Origin: Ruminococcus champanellensis 18P13 = JCM 17042
GTDB lineage: Bacteria; Bacillota; Clostridia; Oscillospirales; Ruminococcaceae
Direction: 5' to 3'
NCBI RefSeq assembly: GCF_000210095.1
Contig: NC_021039.1
Span: forward strand, 2,416,196-2,451,996
Length of the DNA stretch: 35,801 nucleotides
Shown: positions 24,218 through 31,447 of the stretch, in pieces
Layout of the letters: every line of letters begins with the position of its first letter
How positions within the stretch are numbered: position 1 is the first letter of the stretch
Translations under genes and position numbers: made by a program
Notes under the pieces: model-generated
Told to the model about the DNA's origin: nothing
The model's input: only the letters and a program-made list of their open reading frames with translations
Databases searched by the model: none

Positions 24218-24233
24218 ACACAACATCTTGTGG
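24218..24233. promoter_or_regulatory. Second NrdR-like box
   Basis: The sequence ACACAACATCTTGTGG matches 13 of 16 positions of the NrdR consensus. Its reverse complement agrees with the nrdD-proximal box at 18 of 20 aligned bases. Centre-to-centre distance to that box is 199 bp. It lies in the gap between nrdD and the Rrf2 gene, with no promoter directly beside it. Confidence 0.5.
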
Positions 24234-24323
24234 TCGGTTCTTGTCATACTTCTGACGATCTTCTCCCAAAGGACGGTCTGAACAGGATTTGCGGCATCCG
24301 GCGAACAAATTTTCTTGTGTTCA

Positions 24324-24352
24324 TTGACAGCCGCTGGATTTCACGGTATAAT
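24324..24352 (+). promoter_or_regulatory. Perfect consensus promoter of the rrf2-mnmA operon
   Basis: TTGACA and TATAAT are separated by exactly 17 bp, 12 of 12 consensus positions. The start site is expected near 24359. Confidence 0.85.
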
Positions 24353-24373
24353 GGTAGGGAATCAGGCGGTGTC

Positions 24374-24388
24374 TGCGGAGTCTCCGCA
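24374..24388. promoter_or_regulatory. Perfect 15-bp inverted repeat in the rrf2 leader
   Basis: TGCGGAG-T-CTCCGCA lies about 15-30 bases downstream of the predicted start site. It could be an operator for autoregulation by the Rrf2 protein or a short RNA hairpin. Function inferred from position only. Confidence 0.35.
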
Positions 24389-24419
24389 CAAATCCAAAGC
24401 CGCCGGAACAGGTGATCGG

Positions 24420-24848
24420 ATGAAAATTTCCACAAAGGGACGGTATGCCCTGCGGCTCATGTATGAGCTTGCCTGCCACGCAGACGAGGGGTATCTGAAT
24501 ATCCGTGCCATCGCCCAGCGGCAGCAGATCTCGGAAAAATACCTGGAGCAGATCATAGCCATGCTGAGCCGGGGCGGCTGCGTGATCAGCTCCCGGGGCG
24601 CCCAGGGAGGCTACCGGCTGGCAAAGCCCCCGGAGGCATACACCGTGGGCATGATCCTGCGGCTGACAGAGGGGTGCCTGGCACCGGTGCCCTGCATGCA
24701 GGAGGGCTGCGCCCCCTGTGAACGGGCAGAGTGCTGCCCCACCCAGTTCGTGTGGGAGGCACTGGACAACGCCATCAGTGGGGTCATTGACCGGATCACC
24801 CTGGCGGATATTGTGGCACATGCACGAGGGGAGGCACAGCAGCAATGA
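24420..24848 (+). CDS. Rrf2-family transcriptional regulator, IscR-like with iron-sulfur cysteines
   Basis: This 142-residue Rrf2 regulator starts with the canonical MKISTKGRYALR winged-helix region and GAQGGYRLAKPP wing. Six cysteines cluster at residues 86-106 (C86, C92, C97, C100, C105, C106), compared with the three ligands of IscR. It probably binds an Fe-S cluster and senses Fe-S or oxidative status, unlike the cysteine-free CymR. I place the start at 24420, because the frame extending to 24315 runs through the promoter. It overlaps mnmA by 4 bases (ATGA). In many Firmicutes an iscS-type cysteine desulfurase gene lies between such a regulator and mnmA. Here it is missing. Confidence 0.9.
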   Translation: MKISTKGRYALRLMYELACHADEGYLNIRAIAQRQQISEKYLEQIIAMLSRGGCVISSRGAQGGYRLAKPPEAYTVGMILRLTEGCLAPVPCMQEGCAPCERAECCPTQFVWEALDNAISGVIDRITLADIVAHARGEAQQQ

Positions 24849-25924
24849 AAAAGGTCATGATCGGCATGAGCGGCGGCGTGGACAGCTCCGTTGCCGCCCT
24901 GCGGCTCCAGCAGGAGGGATACGACGTAACAGGCGTGACCCTGAAGCTGTTCGGGGACGAGGATATCATCCAGGCGCCGGATGCCACCCGTACCTGCTGC
25001 GCCCTCCGGGACGTGGAGGATGCCCGGAGCGTTGCCTACCGGCTGGGCTTTGAGCATCTGGTATTCAACTTCAAGGACGCTTTCCGCAGTCATGTAATGC
25101 AGCCCTTCTGTGACAGCTACCTGCGAGGGGAGACCCCCAACCCCTGCATCGACTGCAACCGGCATATTAAATTTGACGCCATGCTCCGCCGGGCGGAGGC
25201 ACTGGGATATGACTATATTGCCACGGGGCACTATGCGGTACGGCGGCAGGATCCGGCAACGGGACGGTATCTGCTGTGCCGCCCCAAAGACCGGAGCAAG
25301 GATCAGACCTATGTGCTGTACAATCTGACCCAGCATCAGCTTGCCCACACCCTGTTCCCTCTGGGGGATCTGGAAAAGGCGCAGGTGCGGCAGATGGCGG
25401 AGGCGGCAGGGCTGGTAAACTCCCACAAGCCGGACAGCCAGGACATCTGCTTTGTGCCGGATGGGGATTATGCCGGGTACATCCGCCATGCCACGGGGGC
25501 GGAGATCCAGCCCGGAGACTTTCTGGATACAACCGGCAACCCCATCGGCAGGCACCGGGGGCTGATCCACTACACCATCGGACAGCGAAAGGGACTGGGA
25601 CTGTCCCTGGGGCGGCCTGCCTATGTGGTGGGGAAGGATGCAGCATCCAACACGGTGACCATCGGGGCGGAATCCGATCTGTACACGGACAGCTTTACGG
25701 TGCGGGAGCTGAACTGGATCTCCATTCCGGCATTGACCGCTCCCATGCAGGTGACGGTCAAGACCCGGTACAGCCAGACGGAGGTGCCCTGCCGGATCGA
25801 GCCGATGGAGGATGGCACCTGCCGGGCAGTTTTTGAAGCGCCCCAGCGTGCGGTCACTGCCGGACAGTCCGCCGTGTTCTACGATGGGGATACAGTGGTC
25901 GGCGGCGGCATCATCCGCAGATAA
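24845..25924 (+). CDS. mnmA: tRNA-specific 2-thiouridylase MnmA
   Basis: This 359-residue ATP-dependent enzyme puts sulfur on U34 of tRNA-Lys, tRNA-Glu and tRNA-Gln. The PP-loop SGGVDSS is at residues 9-15, followed by GHYAV at about 129 and DSQDICFVPDGDY at about 197-209 (catalytic C202). The active-site motif is NPCIDCN (C101, C104), a CxxC where the E. coli enzyme has DxxC (NPDVLCN). Together with C202 this gives three cysteines that could hold an Fe-S cluster. The start overlaps the Rrf2 stop, so translation is coupled. A strong terminator follows at 25939-25980. Confidence 0.95.
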   Translation: MKKVMIGMSGGVDSSVAALRLQQEGYDVTGVTLKLFGDEDIIQAPDATRTCCALRDVEDARSVAYRLGFEHLVFNFKDAFRSHVMQPFCDSYLRGETPNPCIDCNRHIKFDAMLRRAEALGYDYIATGHYAVRRQDPATGRYLLCRPKDRSKDQTYVLYNLTQHQLAHTLFPLGDLEKAQVRQMAEAAGLVNSHKPDSQDICFVPDGDYAGYIRHATGAEIQPGDFLDTTGNPIGRHRGLIHYTIGQRKGLGLSLGRPAYVVGKDAASNTVTIGAESDLYTDSFTVRELNWISIPALTAPMQVTVKTRYSQTEVPCRIEPMEDGTCRAVFEAPQRAVTAGQSAVFYDGDTVVGGGIIRR

Positions 25925-25938
25925 TATATCATACAAGC

Positions 25939-25980
25939 AGCCCGGAGACGGTCAGATCAAACCGCCTCCGGGCTTATTTT
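25939..25980 (+). terminator. Rho-independent terminator of rrf2-mnmA
   Basis: AGCCCGGAG-A-CGG pairs with CCG-C-CTCCGGGCT around a 10-base loop, followed by TATTTT. It lies in the 66-base convergent gap and may also serve the leftward unit ending at 25991, although the minus strand has no clean T-run. Confidence 0.85.
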
Positions 25981-25990
25981 GTCAGCAGCA

Positions 25991-26245
25991 TCAGACTGCA
26001 TTGGTCATAGTGGAAGTGAGCTCACAGCCGAACACATAGATGACGTATTCATATGCTCCGCTGATCGGGTGTGCATATGCGTCAAACGAATACCCCAATC
26101 CGGAAAAATGTGTTTCCTCTTGATGCTGCACACAGAACACGGGGGAACGGTGCAGGCAGGAAACCGCAAAGCAATCCAGAGCAAACGCTCCCAGCCATAG
26201 CAGCAGCGCAAGCCCGGCGATTCGGATGATTCTCTTGCGGATCAT
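25991..26245 (-). CDS. Small single-span membrane or secreted protein, unknown function
   Basis: This 84-residue protein has basic residues at its N-terminus (MIRKRIIR) and one hydrophobic stretch, IAGLALLLWLGAFALDCFA. It is either a signal-anchor or a signal peptide. The remainder contains four cysteines. I did not recognise the family. The ATG at 26245 has AAAGGGGGGG just upstream. An in-frame ATG at 26269 would overlap the glycosyltransferase stop by 8 bases and cannot be excluded. It is the last gene of the three-gene unit transcribed from 29640-29668, which suggests a role with the glycosyltransferase and large membrane protein. Confidence 0.65.
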   Translation of the reverse strand: MIRKRIIRIAGLALLLWLGAFALDCFAVSCLHRSPVFCVQHQEETHFSGLGYSFDAYAHPISGAYEYVIYVFGCELTSTMTNAV

Positions 26246-26261
26246 GTGCCCCCCCTTTCGG

Positions 26262-27215
26262 TCATTCATCCCGGTGGAGATAGGTTTCCACGATGTATTT
26301 GGGTCGGTGCTTGGTTTCCAGATAGATCTTGCCGATGTACTCCCCTACCACGCCGATGGCAAGGAGCTGCAAGCCGCCGATCGCCCAGACGGATACCGCA
26401 AGGGAAGTCCAGCCCGGAATGGTAGCGCCCATAAAGTACCGCACCAGACTGTAGATCAGCATCAGCAGACTGATAACAAAGATCACAAAGCCGGTGGAAG
26501 TAATGAAGCGGATGGGCTTGACGGACAGGGAGGTGATGCCCTCCATGGCGAAGGCAAGCATCTTCTTCAAGGGGTACTTGGACTCCCCGGCGAACCGCTC
26601 CGCACGCTCGTAGTACACCTTATCCGTCTTGTAGCCGATCATGGGTACAACCCCCCGCAGGAACAGGTTCACTTCCCCGAAGGATTCCAGATTCTGCAAT
26701 GCCCGGCGGCTCATGAGCCGGTAATCCGCATGGTTGTAGACGATGTCCACCCCCATCATGGCAAGGAGCTTGTAATAGCCCTGGGCGGTAAATTTCTTGA
26801 AGAAGGTATCGGTTTTCCGCTCGCTGCGCACCCCGTACACAATATCGCAGCCTCCGTCAAACTTTTCGATCATCTCATCCACGGCGTTGATGTCATCCTG
26901 CAGGTCAGCGTCCATGGAAATGGCTGCGTCGCAGTGATCCTTGGCAGTCATCAGCCCTGCCAGCAGCGCATTCTGATGCCCCTTGTTCCGGGACAGCTTC
27001 ACCCCCTGGAACAGGGTATCCCCTGCCACCAGCTCCTCAATGATCTCCCAGGTACGATCCTTGGAGCCGTCATTGACGAACATGACCCGGCTCAAGGGGG
27101 AGATCTTCCCCGCCTGCATCAGACTGTGCATCTTCTCCGCCAGACGGCTGGAGGTTTCGTGCAGCACAGCCTCCTCGTTATAGCATGGAACAACGATGTA
27201 AATAATACTACTCAT
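26262..27215 (-). CDS. Family 2 glycosyltransferase, DPM1/GtrB-like, membrane-bound
   Basis: This 317-residue enzyme transfers a sugar from a nucleotide sugar, most likely to undecaprenyl phosphate on the cytoplasmic face. The GT2 signature IVVPCYNEEAVL is near residue 7, FVNDGSKDRT near 46, and the metal-binding DAD at 102-104 in SMDADLQDD. Two membrane spans close the protein, at about 232-258 and 265-293 (LLAIGVVGEYIGKIYLE), the layout of GtrB/ArnC-type polyprenyl-phosphate glycosyltransferases. I place the start at 27215 with GAGAGG upstream. The longer frame to 27326 overlaps the preceding gene. It follows the large membrane protein by 16 bases. Confidence 0.9.
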   Translation of the reverse strand: MSSIIYIVVPCYNEEAVLHETSSRLAEKMHSLMQAGKISPLSRVMFVNDGSKDRTWEIIEELVAGDTLFQGVKLSRNKGHQNALLAGLMTAKDHCDAAISMDADLQDDINAVDEMIEKFDGGCDIVYGVRSERKTDTFFKKFTAQGYYKLLAMMGVDIVYNHADYRLMSRRALQNLESFGEVNLFLRGVVPMIGYKTDKVYYERAERFAGESKYPLKKMLAFAMEGITSLSVKPIRFITSTGFVIFVISLLMLIYSLVRYFMGATIPGWTSLAVSVWAIGGLQLLAIGVVGEYIGKIYLETKHRPKYIVETYLHRDE

Positions 27216-27231
27216 GGTATCCTCTCTTTCG

Positions 27232-29595
27232 TCAGAAAATGGTGAACAGCTCCGCCAGGTTGTGGAATACCCCGAAATGATCCAGGGCAACCCAGGAGGG
27301 GAACTTGAAGGTGTATACATGGGCAAAATTCAGCACCAGAGCTGCCGGCACGGCAACCCCCATACAGAGCCGGGCAACCTTTCTCCAGGTCTCATTCTTG
27401 GTGTGCCGGTACAGGTAAAATCCGATGGACAGAGCGCCGATCAGAATGGGCCAGGAGAAATCCGCCGTGTAGCGGATGGCATAGCCGCTTTCCCAGATGG
27501 AACAGATGATGACCAGGGGCATGAGCACACAGGTCAGACCGATGATGACGCTCCAGCGGATCCGGTCACGCCTGTTCAGCCGCTTCAGCGCCTTCCCTGC
27601 CAGCAGGTAGCACAGCACCGGCAGCGCCAGCCAGATGATGCCGGCGGTATTCCCCGTGTCGTGGAAGTAGTAGCCGTTGATGTTCAAGGTGGTGAATTCC
27701 GTAAAGAAGAAGGGGAAAGTCCAGGTGAACTTAGGCACAGCCAGCAGATAGTTGTACAGACCGATGAACACAAAGCCCATATGGAACTGGGAACGGGTAA
27801 AGTCATTGATGGTCAGAGAGTACTGGATGCCGAAATCCAGGGGGGAGTCAAACCGGGCATAGTTGTACCACAGCTGCACCCCAGCCAGCAGAAGCATGGG
27901 CACTGCGCCCCATGCCAGATAGGCGATCCGCTTGGCATTCTGCTTGCCGGCAGCCAGTTGTACCCCGGGGTGTTTGCCTGCTCTAGGCAGCGCCAGCAGG
28001 ATCATCACCACGGCGGCAATGCAGTACACCGCCAACGTAGGGCGGCACAGCACTGCCAGTGCCAGGAAGAAGGATGCAAGCCCCAGCTTCGGACAGGAGA
28101 TCCTGCCCCGGCTGAGAATATTGGAGGTCATCAGGAAATATGCACCCACCGCCACGCATGCAAAGCCGGAGGCAATGGAAATCTCATAGAACAGGGTGCG
28201 TGCCACCACATACCAGATGCCGCTGGACGCCTGCATGACGATCAGTCCCCCCAGCGCCATGCCACAGGGCAGGGTACGCTGGAACCGGCGCAGGTATGCC
28301 AGATAGGTCAGGGTCAGGAACACTACCCCGATGAGGCCGTACAGCAATACAGCAAACTGGGTGGGGAAATAATGCCCCGTCAGCAGGTGGTAGGGCAGGA
28401 ACAGGGTCACCACCGGCGCAATGCCGTAGTAGGAGTAGTACTTGCCGTTGTAGAATACATGATCCCACTGGGCATTCACATTGTCCGCCGACCGGGCGCT
28501 CCAGTCATAGGGGTTTTCCATTGCAAGCAGCCCCGGATCCACCGGAGTCTCCAGGCTCACCTGTCCGGCTTCAAAGGCATCCACCAGCTCCCGGGTGATC
28601 TGGTTGCCGGATTCTCGCTCGAAGATCTCCTTGATGGGGCGGCTGGTATCCGCCCACACCAGGCTCACGCATCCAAGGCAGCACACAGCGGTCACCACTG
28701 CTGCGGATGCCCGTACAAACAGCTTCTCCTGGTGACAGGGTCTGCGCAGCAGGGTACTGTGAACGATGCCGTACCCCAGCAGGATCAGAGTCAGGAATAC
28801 CCCCATGCGCAGCAGGGAAAACCGGAAGGGAATATCCCGGTTGATGATAATGTTCCGCACGGTAATGGAGTCGTTATCCTCCGGCAGGGTGAATTTCACC
28901 CGGAAGGTGCCCACCTTTCCGGACAGCTCACAGGTGGTAAAGTGGGAACGGGGCGTATCCTTCAGCAGCTGCATGTTCACCGTATTGTACCGGTACTCCC
29001 GGTGGGTTTCGTCGGTAATATCCACGATCACGCTGGCGGATTTGGTGTGATTCGCCAGGGACGCATCCACTGTCAGAGTACCCACCGGCTGATCCAGATT
29101 CTGATAGGTGAGCAGCACCTCGCCCTTCCCCCGGATGGTAAGCTGATCCTGTCCGGCGTCATACACAAAGTCCCCGTTTTCGATGGTCACATCCGTCAGG
29201 GACAGCCGCCGTTCCGTGTAATCCCCCATCCACAGGTGAAAGGAATTGAAGTTGAACACCAGCAGCTCCACCGCCGCCAGCACGGCAATGGTGCGGGCAG
29301 CAAACCGGAGCATCCGGCAGGTGGATGCAGATTTGCTGCGGATCCAACGGACGGTCAGTGAAATCAGCAGAATGCAGGCGCAGACCGCCGCCAGGAAAAG
29401 AAAATAGCCATCCAGCCCCCGGTTGCCCAGAATATGTACCTTGCCCAGCAGCCCCTGTAAAAGCAGGTAGCCGTTTATCCCGTAGGCAACCTTCCCCAGC
29501 CGGCTCGCCCACTTCTTCTCCGCCATTCTGCCAAAAGCCACGCTCAGCGCAAAGCCGGCAGCAAGCAGTCCGATGGCGAACAGAACATATGTCAA
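27232..29595 (-). CDS. Large polytopic membrane protein, putative GT-C type glycosyltransferase
   Basis: This 787-residue protein has about three N-terminal spans. A beta-rich extracytoplasmic domain follows at about 130-275, including VGTLTVDASLANHTKSASV and GKVGTFRVKFTLPE. About ten further spans run from residue 280 to the end. The extracellular motif FYNGKYYSYYGIAPVVTLFL near residue 380 resembles uncharacterised membrane proteins found beside GtrB-like enzymes. A role as the outward-facing enzyme using the lipid-linked sugar made by the neighbour is inferred, with no catalytic residue identified. The start codon is TTG 29595 with GAAGGA 5 bases upstream; the next in-frame ATG would remove the first span. 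First gene of its operon. Confidence 0.75.
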   Translation of the reverse strand: MTYVLFAIGLLAAGFALSVAFGRMAEKKWASRLGKVAYGINGYLLLQGLLGKVHILGNRGLDGYFLFLAAVCACILLISLTVRWIRSKSASTCRMLRFAARTIAVLAAVELLVFNFNSFHLWMGDYTERRLSLTDVTIENGDFVYDAGQDQLTIRGKGEVLLTYQNLDQPVGTLTVDASLANHTKSASVIVDITDETHREYRYNTVNMQLLKDTPRSHFTTCELSGKVGTFRVKFTLPEDNDSITVRNIIINRDIPFRFSLLRMGVFLTLILLGYGIVHSTLLRRPCHQEKLFVRASAAVVTAVCCLGCVSLVWADTSRPIKEIFERESGNQITRELVDAFEAGQVSLETPVDPGLLAMENPYDWSARSADNVNAQWDHVFYNGKYYSYYGIAPVVTLFLPYHLLTGHYFPTQFAVLLYGLIGVVFLTLTYLAYLRRFQRTLPCGMALGGLIVMQASSGIWYVVARTLFYEISIASGFACVAVGAYFLMTSNILSRGRISCPKLGLASFFLALAVLCRPTLAVYCIAAVVMILLALPRAGKHPGVQLAAGKQNAKRIAYLAWGAVPMLLLAGVQLWYNYARFDSPLDFGIQYSLTINDFTRSQFHMGFVFIGLYNYLLAVPKFTWTFPFFFTEFTTLNINGYYFHDTGNTAGIIWLALPVLCYLLAGKALKRLNRRDRIRWSVIIGLTCVLMPLVIICSIWESGYAIRYTADFSWPILIGALSIGFYLYRHTKNETWRKVARLCMGVAVPAALVLNFAHVYTFKFPSWVALDHFGVFHNLAELFTIF

Positions 29596-29639
29596 TGTGA
29601 TCCTTCTCCCCTCTTTGATACCGATTATAAACTTTTTTC

Positions 29640-29668
29640 ATTATAGCATAAAGCTGTCCCGAAATCAA
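29640..29668 (-). promoter_or_regulatory. Sigma-A promoter of the membrane-protein/glycosyltransferase operon
   Basis: On the minus strand TTGATT and TATAAT are separated by 17 bp, with a leader of about 35 bases. It directly follows the terminator of the upstream lipoprotein gene. Confidence 0.75.
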
Positions 29669-29687
29669 CTGGTTTTGTATGAACAGT

Positions 29688-29718
29688 AAAAAAGCCGGCA
29701 CAAAGTTGTACCGGCTTT
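29688..29718 (-). terminator. Rho-independent terminator of the lipoprotein gene
   Basis: Read leftward, AAAGCCGG and CCGGCTTT pair around a 12-base partly paired loop, followed by six or more T residues. It lies 17 bases after the lipoprotein stop. Confidence 0.85.
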
Positions 29719-29735
29719 TGGTATGCGGAGAGAAT

Positions 29736-30587
29736 TTATTCAGCCTTGCTGGAATCAGTCCCTGCATCGTCCCCGGAGGGCTTGTATGCCAGGGGGATGG
29801 ACTTGCCGTCCTCATCGTAGAAGGTGATGTTGTCGATGTACAGGTCAGCCTGGTTGGGGATACCCCAGCGCATCAGAACCAGCGTTGCACCGTCATAACC
29901 AGCCTCATAGCGATTTGCATCCAGCAGGATGTTTGCCTCAACATGGGAATAACCCCAGTTGTTCTCCCACTCAGCAAAGGAGAATTCTGTCAGGTTTGCC
30001 CAGGTATTCTGGAGCAGACCGCCGTCCGCATCGGTTTTCTTTTCTGCTGCCAGGTTGCCGCCCAGAGCACCCATCACGTTGCCGGGCACCAGCATCTCAG
30101 AGCCGTCATCGCCGGTGAACATACCAACAGCCACGCCGGTGATGTCGCAGGAAATGGACTTGATCTTGTTCAGATTCTCTGCGCCTACCAGCTCTGCCAG
30201 GTTGAATACCACCTTCGGAACCTTGTAGGTACCGTTGTCGTCCTTATCCAGAACCTGGATTCGCAACTGCTTGGTGCCATTGAACTCCTCGATGGTCAGC
30301 TTGGTAGCAGATTCATCGTTCTCGTAGTTCTTTTCAGCCATGGAATGTGCCGTGTACAGATCCCCATCCTCAAAGGTGATGGCATTCTCGTCCACGGTGG
30401 GAGTGGGAGCCGGACGCTCTGTGGAGGGCGCCTCGGTGGGAGCCTCCGTTGTAGCTGCTTCTGTGGTTGCAGCCTCAGTGGTTGCAGCCTCAGTTGCCGC
30501 CTGGGAGGAGGAATCCTTATTGTCGCCGCAGCCGGTAACAGCCGCCAGCATGCTGCACGCCAGGAGCAGCGCCGCTAATTTCTTCAT
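29736..30587 (-). CDS. Cell-surface lipoprotein with Thr/Glu/Ala-rich linker and putative carbohydrate-binding domain
   Basis: This 283-residue protein has a lipobox VTGC (C20) after the hydrophobic segment KKLAALLLACSMLAA, so it is lipid-anchored. Residues 31-65 are a low-complexity linker with tandem TEAAT units, then Pro-rich. Residues about 67-270 look like a beta-sandwich ending LYIDNITFYDEDGKSIPL. That ending resembles many jelly-roll carbohydrate-binding modules and the ITVLGKDGKPL segment of the neighbour at 31448. No catalytic motif was seen. The start at 30587 has AAGGAAG upstream. A hairpin separates it from the two surface-protein genes upstream, and no separate promoter was found, so it may be expressed by read-through. 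Confidence 0.75.
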   Translation of the reverse strand: MKKLAALLLACSMLAAVTGCGDNKDSSSQAATEAATTEAATTEAATTEAPTEAPSTERPAPTPTVDENAITFEDGDLYTAHSMAEKNYENDESATKLTIEEFNGTKQLRIQVLDKDDNGTYKVPKVVFNLAELVGAENLNKIKSISCDITGVAVGMFTGDDGSEMLVPGNVMGALGGNLAAEKKTDADGGLLQNTWANLTEFSFAEWENNWGYSHVEANILLDANRYEAGYDGATLVLMRWGIPNQADLYIDNITFYDEDGKSIPLAYKPSGDDAGTDSSKAE

Positions 30588-30610
30588 GAATAATCTTCCT
30601 TTCTGAAAAC

Positions 30611-30638
30611 GAAAGCCCTCTGTTCAGAGAGGGCTTTC
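30611..30638 (-). terminator. Terminator or attenuator between surface-protein genes
   Basis: GAAAGCCCTCT and AGAGGGCTTTC pair across 11 bp with a 6-base loop, followed leftward by GTTTTC. It sits 24 bases past the end of the 30663 gene and 24 bases before the lipoprotein start. Its T-run is interrupted, so partial termination is likely. Confidence 0.7.
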
Positions 30639-30662
30639 AGTCAATGTACCGATTAAAGGGAA

Positions 30663-31412
30663 TCAGTTTCTCTTCTTGCTCACGAATGCAGCCGCACCCG
30701 CAATGGTCAGACCAGCCAGAGCCAGACCCACGCCTGCATCACCAGTCTTTGCGGCATCCTTCTTGGTGTCGTCCTTCTTGGTGTTGTCAGTCTTGGTATT
30801 ATCCTTCTTGGTATTGTCAGTCTTGGTGTTATCCTGCTTGGTATCATCCTGCTTGGTGTCGTCACCCTTGGAATCATCCTTGTCAGCGTCCTGATCCAGA
30901 CCGGAAACGGTGAAGGAAACGGAAATGGACTCGGCAATGTTGGTCTTTGCCGGTACATCGTAAATGTTTACCTTCTGTCCCCACTCGTTCATCAGATTGA
31001 CACGGATGGTGGAACCGTCATCGTCAACGGTGAAAGCCCCATCGCTCATCTTGTAGGAGATGGGTGCGCCGTCAACGGACACGGAATCGATCACGATCTT
31101 TGCAGAGGATTCGTCCAGCAGCTTTTCAGCAGTCACATCCTCCGGTGCGTAATCATACAGGTTGATATCTGTCTTCAGAATCAGGCAGGATACACTGTCG
31201 GAACCCTGATCCAACTTCCAGTTTACGGTGTAAGAGCCGTTGCCGGTGATGGAAGCCACCTCTGCATCAGCCTTTTCCCAGATCTGGTTGCCGCCGATGG
31301 TGCCTACCAGCCATGCGCTGTAGGTATCAGCCTTCTCGGCGGACACGCTCATGCCTGCGCATGCTGCAAATGCAATAGCACAGGACATCGCTGCGGTTAC
31401 AAACTTCTTCAT
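30663..31412 (-). CDS. Secreted surface protein with charged repeats and sortase-like tail (paralogue 1)
   Basis: This 249-residue protein has a signal peptide cleaved near SVSA-EK (residue 25). A beta-rich domain at 28-170 contains ITGNGSYTVNWKLDQG, VNLMNEWGQKVNIYDV and ISVSFTVSGL. It resembles accessory modules of ruminococcal secreted enzymes, a tentative likeness. Residues 173-220 are a Lys/Asp/Thr/Asn repeat with units such as TKKDN and TKTDN. The tail AAKTGDAGVGL, a hydrophobic segment and a final KKRN form a sorting-signal-like anchor that lacks the Pro of LPxTG. The start at 31412 has GGGAGTG upstream. It lies 35 bases after its paralogue, in the same operon. Confidence 0.8.
   Translation of the reverse strand: MKKFVTAAMSCAIAFAACAGMSVSAEKADTYSAWLVGTIGGNQIWEKADAEVASITGNGSYTVNWKLDQGSDSVSCLILKTDINLYDYAPEDVTAEKLLDESSAKIVIDSVSVDGAPISYKMSDGAFTVDDDGSTIRVNLMNEWGQKVNIYDVPAKTNIAESISVSFTVSGLDQDADKDDSKGDDTKQDDTKQDNTKTDNTKKDNTKTDNTKKDDTKKDAAKTGDAGVGLALAGLTIAGAAAFVSKKRN
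30753..30896 (-). repeat. Coding tandem repeat (Lys/Asp/Thr/Asn units)
   Basis: About nine to ten imperfect 15-base units encode five-residue TKxDx blocks. On the plus strand they read as variants of TTCTTGGTGTCGTCC. The product is an alternating-charge spacer. Length variation by slippage or recombination would be expected. Confidence 0.8.
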
Positions 31413-31447
31413 GTTAAAAACACTCCCTGTTTATGCGGTTCTTTCTC

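Noticed and set aside
27214-29361. 715-codon rightward frame opposite the large membrane protein
   Set aside because: Gln/His/Gly-rich shadow composition. The opposite frame has membrane spans, a promoter and a ribosome binding site.
29583-29594. LexA-like sequence GAACATATGTCA
   Set aside because: Only one half-site is intact and it lies inside the coding start of the membrane protein, away from the promoter.
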